Positions 28,034 through 35,484 of a stretch of 35,484 bases of DNA are shown one piece after another. The stretch spans positions 1-35,484 of the forward strand of contig MPUH01000774.1 of NCBI GenBank assembly GCA_001970955.1, read 5' to 3'. The stretch comes from Stentor coeruleus. Lineage: Eukaryota; Ciliophora; Heterotrichea; Heterotrichida; Stentoridae. Numbering within the stretch: position 1 is the first letter of the stretch; each line of letters begins with the position of its first letter. The notes under the pieces are model-generated. The model did no database searches, was not told the origin of the DNA, and saw only the letters and a list, made by a program, of their open reading frames with translations. The position numbers and the translations under genes are program-made.

Positions 28034-28558
28034 TTACTTTTTATCTCCTAAAAGAGCTTCTGCTTGGACTTTTGATACGAATCTACCTTTGACCCTTACT
28101 CTTTGATCTGCAACTTTTTTCCTGCACATATAAGATATTTTTTTCTTAAAGTTCCTATGTTTTCTTTTTTCCAAAAACTTTTGAACTTTAATTCTCCTTT
28201 CCTCAATCGAAATTGTCCCGATTTTGTTGTTTGGGTTAATAAAACTAGGCTTTGTCATTGTCCTTGGAGTCTGTTGCTCATCACCTTCAACAGGTGGCAT
28301 CGTAGGGTCAAATGGTATAGGCATCCACTGTTTGACCTCTTCCTGTAGGTTTTGAAAAGCCTGGTCAAACATTTGCATAAAATTTGTTGTGTCCATGCCT
28401 TCAAAATCAGTTAGCATAGGGAAAGTTTGAAAGTCTCTTGGAAATAATTCTGTGTTGTAATTGTCAAAGCCTGGGACGAGAAAATTAGGTAGCTCGTTCG
28501 GCAAGAATGCCGGTTCGTAGCCTTCAAAACCTTCTTGTATGTAGTTGTTATTAAACAT
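28034..28558 (-). CDS. CCT-motif protein (CONSTANS/TOC1-type motif)
   Basis: The 174-aa protein has an acidic, Phe/Pro/Asn-rich N-terminus (about 1-90) resembling an activation region. Residues about 119-163 form a CCT motif: RRIKVQKFLEKRKHRNFKKK, then ISY, RKKVADQRVRVKGRFVSK. It keeps the family pattern R...v.kFleKRk.R.f.Kki.Y..RK..A..R.RvkGrFv. In plants the CCT motif binds DNA together with NF-Y-type subunits and mediates transcription-factor interactions. No B-box, response-regulator or TIFY domain is present, so this is a CCT-only protein. A nuclear transcriptional role is inferred. The start is the only ATG near the frame's beginning; the stop is TAA. It lies divergent to RACK1 with 816 bp between starts. 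Confidence 0.85.
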   Translation of the reverse strand: MFNNNYIQEGFEGYEPAFLPNELPNFLVPGFDNYNTELFPRDFQTFPMLTDFEGMDTTNFMQMFDQAFQNLQEEVKQWMPIPFDPTMPPVEGDEQQTPRTMTKPSFINPNNKIGTISIEERRIKVQKFLEKRKHRNFKKKISYMCRKKVADQRVRVKGRFVSKVQAEALLGDKK

Positions 28559-29374
28559 TATAGAGAAGTATTTTGGCTGGAACTATACTTGCAAAAATAT
28601 TTAGGAAGTTTAGGAAGATGTAAAGCTAGGCTTGCTTTTACCTTTCTAAGTGTTGTATATAAGGTTTTATATAGGGATTTACAAATAGATTTATTAAGGG
28701 AAATCTGGAGTTACCAGATATTAGAAAAGATAAACAGGAAGCAGATTTGAAGAAACCAAAGATGATATTGGAGTAAGTGGAACTTGTATTGAAATAAGTT
28801 ACCCTAAATTTTTGAATTTTGGATTTTATTAGATGTTCTAGGGTGGGGGATTGCATGCGTTAAAGAGGATTAGAATATGAAAAGCAATTTTGATGAAGAG
28901 TTGATCAAATTTTGTATATAAAAGACTTATTAAATATTTGCTCTCAGATTTTGTAAGCTCTATGGTTATTTAAAAATTTTCTATGCTAAAGCGTGTCTTT
29001 AATATTTAAAATACAACGCCAAATTCTTAGGCGAAAATATAGCTTTATTATATTAGTTATGCAAATCCTATAAGTTTATTACTACCCGGATTAAACTTTA
29101 TAAGGCTAGCAACTCCACTTCCAGATTGACTTCAAAAAAAACATAAAAGCTCATCCAAATTCGAAAATCAACCCTTTTCCAAACACCCAACTCCTCCAAC
29201 TAACTAATTTTTTTTCAAACGCCTCTTTATCCCTAAAACTAAATATCCTAAGTTATTTCATATAAAAAACCCATTCATTCCCATACTTTCCTAACAAACA
29301 TAAATCTAAATTCCTATCATAAAGCCTTTCAAAAATTAAGTTCAGCCGAGTCGCCATTGCAATTTTAACCACAA
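28559..29374. promoter_or_regulatory. Divergent intergenic region between CCT gene and RACK1
   Basis: No gene is seen; short open frames here lack protein-like composition. The half next to the CCT gene is G-rich/C-poor and the half next to RACK1 is C-rich/G-poor on the plus strand (29164-29339 holds only three G). Each half is thus C-rich in its own gene's coding strand. Both promoters must lie here; no motif is identified. Confidence 0.5.
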
Positions 29375-30364
29375 ATGAACCAAAACCAAGGTGAAAACTT
29401 ACAACATGTAGGAGATCTCAAAGGCCATGGAGGCTGGGTTACTGCTATGGTAACTGGTAATTCCGACCACCCTGACCTTTTAGTATCAGTATCTCGTGAT
29501 CGTTCACTTCTCATCTGGAAAATGTCGACTACAGTAGACCAAGGTGAAATCTCTAGTGTCAAAGGTACAACATACCGAAGACTAACCGGTCACTCTCATT
29601 TCATATCTGATGTGGTCTTATCATCTGACAACAACTTCGCCTTGACAAGTTCATGGGACACAACAATGAGACTTTGGGATCTTAGAGCCGGTAGAACAAC
29701 ATACAGGTTTGTAGGTCACTCAAAGGATGTTCTTAGCGTGACAATGTCCCCTGATAACAGACAAATCATTAGTGGTTCTAGGGACAAGACTATTAAGCTG
29801 TGGAATACCTTGGCTGAATGTAAGTACGATTTTGAGCCACAGAATTCCCATTCAGACTGGGTCACTTGTGTTAGGTTCACTCCAACAACCAAAGACCCTA
29901 TGATCATCACAGCAGGTTGGGATAATCTTGTTAAGCTATGGGACCAGCAGACTTTCAAGCATAAAGCTGACTTAAAAGGTCATACTGGATGTGTCAATAC
30001 AATCAATGTTTCACCTGATGGGAACTTTTGTGCTTCAGGTGGAAAAGACTGTATGGCTATGATATGGCAAATTAAAGATAATACTTTGTTATATCAACTT
30101 GACACTCAGAGCTCTATTAATTGCTTAGCTTTTTCACCGACTCGCTATTGGCTTGCTGCTGCAACTGATGATGGGATTAAAGTTTGGGATCTTGACTCGA
30201 AGTCATTGATTAATGAATTTACTCCTGAAGTGTTTGGAAAAGATGGGCAAACCAAGATTAAGTCCCCTTCAGCGCTGTCTGTAGCTTGGAGTAGCAATGG
30301 AGATATTCTTTATGGAGGTTTCACTGATGGTGTCATTAGGGCTTACGCAGTAACTCAAAACTAA
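29375..30364 (+). CDS. RACK1: RACK1, small ribosomal subunit WD40 protein
   Basis: The 329-aa protein matches the family length (about 315-330) and is made of seven WD40 blades: GDLKGHGGWVTAMVTG...SRDRSLLIWKM; LTGHSHFISDVVLSSDNNFALTSSWDTTMRLWDL; FVGHSKDVLSVTMSPDNRQIISGSRDKTIKLWNT; NSHSDWVTCVRFTPT...AGWDNLVKLWDQ; LKGHTGCVNTINVSPDGNFCASGGKDCMAMIWQI; SSINCLAFSPTRYWLAAATDDGIKVWDL; and SALSVAWSSNGDILYGGFTDGVIRAYAV. LKGHxGWVT, SWDxTxRLWDL, SGSRDKTIKLWNT and GxCKY-like ECKYDF are RACK1 signatures. It sits on the 40S head near the mRNA exit and recruits signalling proteins. Codon use is richer in C/G-ending codons than its neighbours, as expected for a highly expressed gene. The stop is TAA. Confidence 0.97.
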   Translation: MNQNQGENLQHVGDLKGHGGWVTAMVTGNSDHPDLLVSVSRDRSLLIWKMSTTVDQGEISSVKGTTYRRLTGHSHFISDVVLSSDNNFALTSSWDTTMRLWDLRAGRTTYRFVGHSKDVLSVTMSPDNRQIISGSRDKTIKLWNTLAECKYDFEPQNSHSDWVTCVRFTPTTKDPMIITAGWDNLVKLWDQQTFKHKADLKGHTGCVNTINVSPDGNFCASGGKDCMAMIWQIKDNTLLYQLDTQSSINCLAFSPTRYWLAAATDDGIKVWDLDSKSLINEFTPEVFGKDGQTKIKSPSALSVAWSSNGDILYGGFTDGVIRAYAVTQN

Positions 30365-33300
30365 TTCTAACTAGATTAGAATATGCTTGTTTATAGAATC
30401 TATGAGATTTTATCTATTAGTTAGTTATTTGATAACAGAGAAGAAGAGAAAGAAATATTTTGTTAGAGTATCTAGATACTTTATTAATAAAAGTCCCTAT
30501 TTTGATAATTTAGAAATATGCTTTTTAATATAAAACCTAGAATGACAAAGCGAACATTAAGATTTGTATAATATTTGATTATTACTATACTTACTATATC
30601 AGTTTTACTATTAAAAAGGTGGCAATAATATCAGAATTTTGCATCCAGTTTTGATTAAATTGTAAAATTTCATATTTTTTGTGTATAGAGATTATTAAGA
30701 CCTAAATAATTTTAACTTAAATAAAAACTATTTTAAAAAAATCATTACTGAATCTATTTAAAATCAGTTTATATATCTAATGCATAGCGTGTAATTATTA
30801 AATTGAACTCTAAAAAAAAAAACATTCTATGAAAGAATACTTTTATAAAAAGTTAAGAACATTCACATAAATAAAGCTATTTTAAGGAATACAAAAATAT
30901 AAACTTATTTTCTAAGGTTTTACAAACTAGACTGCTGATAAAGATAAACATTTTCCTTTATAATAAATTACAATGATTATTATATAAGAAAATATTTTAT
31001 TTGCTAACTTAATCCTACTTTTAATTTTTAAAATCCAGGATATTCAATATAAAGGTCTTAGTTTTTAATATTTTTTTGAGTTTTAAGTCATCATAATACA
31101 ATTATTTAATTCTTTATATTATTATATAAGGCAATATAATGTAACTTAAAAATTATTACTTTCAATCTCATAAACTATGCATATATTCATTAAGTGTTTG
31201 ATTTTTATTCTGATTATAGTCTACATTAATTTTAAAATACACAAATTGCATTGTTTATAATATTATATATGCATTATAAATATATAAGTAAAGATATACA
31301 ATATTATTTTGTTTTATTATAATCTAAATATATTTGATCTTATAATAGAACTAAAATGTTGTGGTTTCTAATTTCAGATAATATTAAGCTTAGAGTGAAA
31401 TTTATTATAACTCACTAAGTGATTGGATTTATTGGTTAATCTTGAATGCTTTTAATAATTCTATATTTGTTTTGTCATTATACTAAATTTTAAAAACTTT
31501 TTAAATACTGATGATGTTTCAAAAATAGATAATCCTCAAGCTTTGAAATTTATAAATCATATGTTATTTACAAAAATAAATTATGTTATATTAGCATAAT
31601 CAAATATTGACTCTTTTTTGTATATCTAATATATCTAAAATATTAACTTCAAATTTTATTTAATGTATTATGTAAAATACTAATCATAACAAATTTTATA
31701 TCTCATGCTATGACAATAAAAGTCATTCATTTGTAAAAATTTGTTTTAAAAACACTAAAGAAACTCTATAAATTATTATAATATAATGAATCTTAAAATT
31801 TCAATATTCTAATAAACAAAATAAACTATAATTTTTTGATCTAAGCCTTTCTACCGTTCTCCCAACTTTCACTACAAACTTTTCTTGTAACTGAAATCCT
31901 TAGTTTATTTCTTCAAGTCATATAAAGAGGTAATTTTTTTATAAAAAGATTTGTAAGCTTAGATTTTCAGATTTTTTCACAGTCCAAACATAATTTTTTC
32001 TGACTCAAATTATGAAATAATAATTTCTTCCTATAAATTTTATTATCCACGAATTAACCTAAAATTAATCTTATTTGCTTGCCACATAAATACTCAGTAA
32101 AACCTATTGATTATAAAAAGAATGATTTTAACTTAAATGAATTAACGCAAAAGTTTGAATAAATTAATTTCAAAAACAAATTTATGATAAAATTGCTTTT
32201 ATCTCTAAAAATTTTTTTTACTTAAAATTATAGAAAACTTCAAGTAAATATCATGCCTTTTTGTATAGAGAAACTATTTAACAGTGAATAAGATTTATTT
32301 TAGTACACGGAACAATTGCATTTTTGTAAAAATTCACTAAAATAGTATTTGGTAAATTATTAAATAAAATCGCCACATCATTTTATATATATTTACTTGC
32401 TATATTAATTTTTAAATTCTTACTTAATCTATTTTCTCTAAAAATCTTTTACTTATGCTATACCTATTCCAGCATGTAAAACTCTTAAATCAATTTTTAA
32501 AGTTTTTTTATTTAACCTTTATTGCAAATAGCAATTTTTTATCTATTTGTAAAAGAATATTCCAGATTTCAGAATTAAAACCTTAAAGATTCTCTTAATT
32601 TTTCATTTTCAGCCAAATCAGAAAAATATTTATCCAGTTTCGCAAAATCCAATTTCCGAATCCTAACAAAAAGGACAATTTTTTCATTCCTAACTCTCAA
32701 AGTCCAAGAAAAACTCCTTTAAATCTTTGATCTCTATAATCGACCTGAAAAGTTAAATTTCTCAAGCATATATTCTAATATTTAATTGAATAACTTATAT
32801 AATAAATTATGCAAATTAATCCAAGCCAAATTTAGTATTAACTTTTTGAATTGTGCTAAATTTAAAATTCGAAGCCTTTTCAAGGTATATTTTAGCTTTT
32901 GCATGCATCTATAAAAGTCATTCTTTGCATTAGTTCTACTTGAGTTAATCTTAAATGCTTGGATCAATCTAATGATATAAAATTACTATTTAACAAAATG
33001 TGAAGATTATAATTATGCTAAGATAAGGAATTTAAGACTAAACAAAGAGTAATTACTAGGATTCAGAGAAATGATAATATTTTGAAATAATTTGAAATAC
33101 GAATTTGCATGGAATGCACTGGTAAAAATGACAGTAGTGGTGAAGTAGGCAAAGCGTTAAAATTTTTGTGTGATGGCAGACTGGATTATGATAATTTTCA
33201 AAAGATGTTCGTAGAAACTTGAGAATTGCTAACATCTTCTATTATTAGATTAGGAAAATAAGAAAACCTATCGTTTTAGCTATATAACTATGCTTTTAAT

Positions 33301-33590
33301 AAACTTAGTTGTATGCAAAACATTTTATTTTAAACTTAATTGTAATAGAATGGCCATTCTGACTATAATATGCTCCAGATATTCTAAACATACAATAGGT
33401 TCTTTTAAAGTATCCTCACAGCAATTTCCAACATAATTAATATGACCAAAGCCAAATTCGAAAAGCTTGCTCTTTCACATAAATTTTCAGACATCGTAAC
33501 AGTTCATATAGCAAATCACTAATAATTTAATTCCCAACATTCTCTTCATCAAAACCTAATCACCAATATTTTTATAAAATAAATTCTTAT
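30365..33590. other. 3.2-kb AT-rich intergenic desert
   Basis: The longest gene-free stretch in the window, very AT-rich with stops in all frames. The only coding-like patch is at 33109-33222. The open frame on the minus strand at 32782-32967 has no protein-like features. The segment 33420-33590 is C-rich/G-poor on the plus strand, as expected for the 3' flank of the minus-strand zinc-finger gene. Confidence 0.65.
33109..33222 (+). pseudogene. Possible EF-hand gene fragment
   Basis: A 37-codon frame with ATG reads MECTGKNDSSGEVGKALKFL and then CDGRLDYDNFQKMFVET before TGA. The DGRLDYDNFQKMF part resembles the second half of an EF-hand loop and its exit helix (DGxIDYxEFxxMM). The first calcium ligands are missing. 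Composition is GC-richer than the surrounding desert. It may be a decayed C-terminal exon or chance. Confidence 0.3.
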
Positions 33591-34052
33591 CTAACTAAAT
33601 ATATTCGGCAATTTGATTCCGTCTTGAGGACCATTTATCTCAGGAAGTTTTAAAGGGTCAAAAGTGTCACTTTCATTAAATTCTTCATTTGAATCCATGC
33701 CTTCATCTTGTCCTGTCCCGTCAGATTTCGTCCCTCCAGGATTTTTAAGGTAATATTTCTTTAGTTCTGCGTGAACTTTTTTATGATAAGATAGCTGACT
33801 ACTTTGCCTGAAAATTTTCCCACATCCAGGCTCGGTACATTTATAAGGTTTTTGACCTGTATGAGTGTATAAATGTTCTTTTAAGCATTGTTTCGTGCCT
33901 AAGACCCTTTTGCATTTCCTACATCGGTAACCAACAAGGGCATTATTTTCTGTATCGGAATGGTCCTCATTCAAATGCTTCGTTAGGCTGTCCTGGTTTC
34001 GAAAAGTCTTTCGGCAGTTCGGAGCTGTGCAACTAATATAGCTAGTTTTCAT
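33591..34052 (-). CDS. Three-finger C2H2 zinc-finger protein
   Basis: The 153-aa protein has three C2H2 fingers. Finger 1 has Cys8, Cys13, His26, His31; finger 2 has Cys44, Cys47, His60, His64; finger 3 has Cys72, Cys77, His90, His94. Fingers 2 and 3 are joined by TGQKPYKC, very close to the canonical TGEKPY linker, so sequence-specific DNA binding (or TFIIIA-like nucleic-acid binding) is likely. Fingers 1 and 3 use the CxxxxC spacing seen in TFIIIA-type fingers. The C-terminal 50 residues are acidic (GQDEGMDSNEEFNESDTFDP), a possible activation region. The start is at the only ATG before finger 1; the stop is TAG. Neighbours are non-coding on both sides. Confidence 0.9.
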   Translation of the reverse strand: MKTSYISCTAPNCRKTFRNQDSLTKHLNEDHSDTENNALVGYRCRKCKRVLGTKQCLKEHLYTHTGQKPYKCTEPGCGKIFRQSSQLSYHKKVHAELKKYYLKNPGGTKSDGTGQDEGMDSNEEFNESDTFDPLKLPEINGPQDGIKLPNIFS

Positions 34053-35484
34053 ATAATAAATGAATGTGTGGTCATGGACAAGTTATCTTTTAATCACAAA
34101 AAGTTTATGTACAATTAGTATGAAATTTAAGTATTAAGTATTTCTAAAACATTTTATTACCCTTTCGCTTAGGGTTAATGTGCTTTTGTATGCAATTAGT
34201 TAGTGTTGAATATTATAAAATTCTCATCTTTATATGTTTATATTTGTTATATATTTTGTTTGTTATAATGGATTTATTATATTATGCTGATTTTGTTATA
34301 TAATTTTTAGGTAATCCTATGAGATTATTATTATAATAAGAAATATGTATTTAAATATAACTTTTTTATTTACTATCAGACTCAAAGCTTCTGATATCTT
34401 TTATGGTTCATTTACTGAACTATATTAAATATAGGGCCTGCCAAAAGATTTTAAATAAGCTTCTCTATGATGGTCTTATGATCTCTGGAGATAATATACG
34501 AAATAGTCTTTTATTCCATTTCTTCTTTGTTTTTTGTATTGATTAATTTCCGGGGTGATAAAAAATATCCTTTCAGCTAAGTTTTCGGTGTAAACATTGG
34601 AGTCTTAAGTTTTTCTATTCAGAAGGTCAAATAAAATTTCGGAATCATTCTGAAAAATTATGAAACGAATACTAAAAGCCTATGCTTGAAAATTTTAAAG
34701 CATATTATTATATAAAACATGGACAGCTACTTAAGGCTTTTTATTAATTGCAGCCCATTCTTTAGAATTATTTAAAGTTAATTATACTTGCTAAGGCTGC
34801 TTGATTTTGCATACTTTTTGAATTCTAATAATAGTGTTTTAACTTAAAGCCCATATTGTAAAATTAATATTTTCCTATAAGATTTTTATATATATTAGAG
34901 ATTTGCTATAGACTGTAATACTTGATAATAGGATAAGCATAATCTTTTTTATGTAGTAAATCAAAAAAGATTAAAATTTTATATAAATTAGAAGAAAATT
35001 GCATAAAAGTGGTGATTAGGGTATGCTAAATACTTACTTAATTTTGATTAAGCTTATTTAATATGAATTTGCATATAGTAAGCAACATCAGAGAAATTGT
35101 AAGTAATGCATTTGTAATGTATCCTTTTTTATAATATAATACTTTTATTTTGTTTCTTATTTTATATAAGATTGAGGCTATTTTAACTAAGTGCTCTAAT
35201 AATTTTATTCTACTTTGTACACGAAAATTTTGAACTTAGGGGGTGTGTGATACTAATAAACTTATCAGATAAGTAAAGTTTTTTCTTATTGCTTGATCTT
35301 GAACTAATTTTTGGAATTAGGAAATTACTATAGTTAAATTAAAATTTGTTAAGCAAAATTTAAGTATAAAATAGTTAGTTTTTTATAATTTAGCTATAAA
35401 TCCATTTGCTTACTTCTGAAATTTTTAAGTTCCTTAAAAAAATTGATTTTTACTTTGCTAGATTGTAGCTTAATAAAAGCAAAT
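34053..35484. other. AT-rich intergenic region to window end
   Basis: No gene or structured block is seen. TTAGGGTTA near 34169 is not a repeat of the CCCTAACA type and is taken as chance. Confidence 0.6.

Noticed and set aside
28535-28856. Open frames on both strands upstream of the CCT gene
   Set aside because: Low-complexity composition, overlap with a promoter region and the CCT 5' end, no motif.
32782-32967. 61-codon minus-strand frame
   Set aside because: Lys/Leu/Asn-rich, AT-driven, no homology or context.
34163-34180. TTAGGGTTA as telomeric repeat
   Set aside because: Short, different register from TGTTAGGG, and isolated.
1-35484. tRNA genes, CRISPR arrays, transposase genes, rRNA
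   Set aside because: No B-box/cloverleaf, no regular spaced repeats, no transposase motifs and no rRNA core sequences were seen on either strand.

Overview
This window looks like macronuclear-type DNA from a heterotrich ciliate that uses the standard genetic code, closest in style to Stentor. Four observations support this. (1) Two genes (CFAP36 and a kinesin) are interrupted by 15-nt GTA...AG introns, and removing the intron restores a recognisable or continuous protein; introns this short are known from heterotrichs. (2) No coding region uses TAA, TAG or TGA as a sense codon, so the reassigned codes of Blepharisma (TGA=Trp) and Tetrahymena/Paramecium do not fit. (3) The gene set is ciliary/cytoskeletal (CFAP36, MORN protein, kinesin, several coiled-coil proteins). 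(4) There is a perfect 15-nt copy of the C-rich strand of the heterotrich telomere repeat. The species assignment is inference.

Layout. 0.3-5.4 kb is a very compact block: CFAP36 and an acylated-looking IQ/MORN protein on the minus strand, then, across a 127-bp divergent promoter, an LpxB-like mitochondrial glycosyltransferase, an RPA-interacting-protein homologue (19 bp after the previous stop) and a small basic protein (27 bp further on) on the plus strand. At 5.54-5.98 kb lies a GC-richer, hairpin-dense, non-coding block that looks like a structured RNA locus and is made of two diverged related modules. 6.1-11.1 kb holds an internal-motor kinesin and a large coiled-coil protein. 11.1-14.5 kb holds a secreted/membrane kelch protein with cysteine-rich repeats. 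15.4-23.1 kb holds a small basic protein, a TPR/RRM-like protein, a gene-poor stretch with possible gene remnants, an 877-aa coiled-coil protein and a 222-aa coiled-coil protein. 25.2-27.4 kb holds a GT28/MGDG-synthase-like glycosyltransferase with an odd 3' end. 28.0-30.4 kb holds a CCT-motif protein and RACK1. 33.6-34.1 kb holds a three-finger C2H2 protein. Between these are AT-rich deserts of 1-3 kb.

The most interesting signals are the telomere-template-like motif at 27519-27533 (a candidate telomerase-RNA template or interstitial telomere), the structured RNA block at 5540-5976, a sharp strand-composition switch at gene ends (302 bp with 2 G and 68 C; 183 bp with 1 C and 53 G), and a lone TGA stop at the end of the GT28 gene. 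No operon logic or shared pathway links the genes. All functional calls rest on reading motifs by eye, without database searches.
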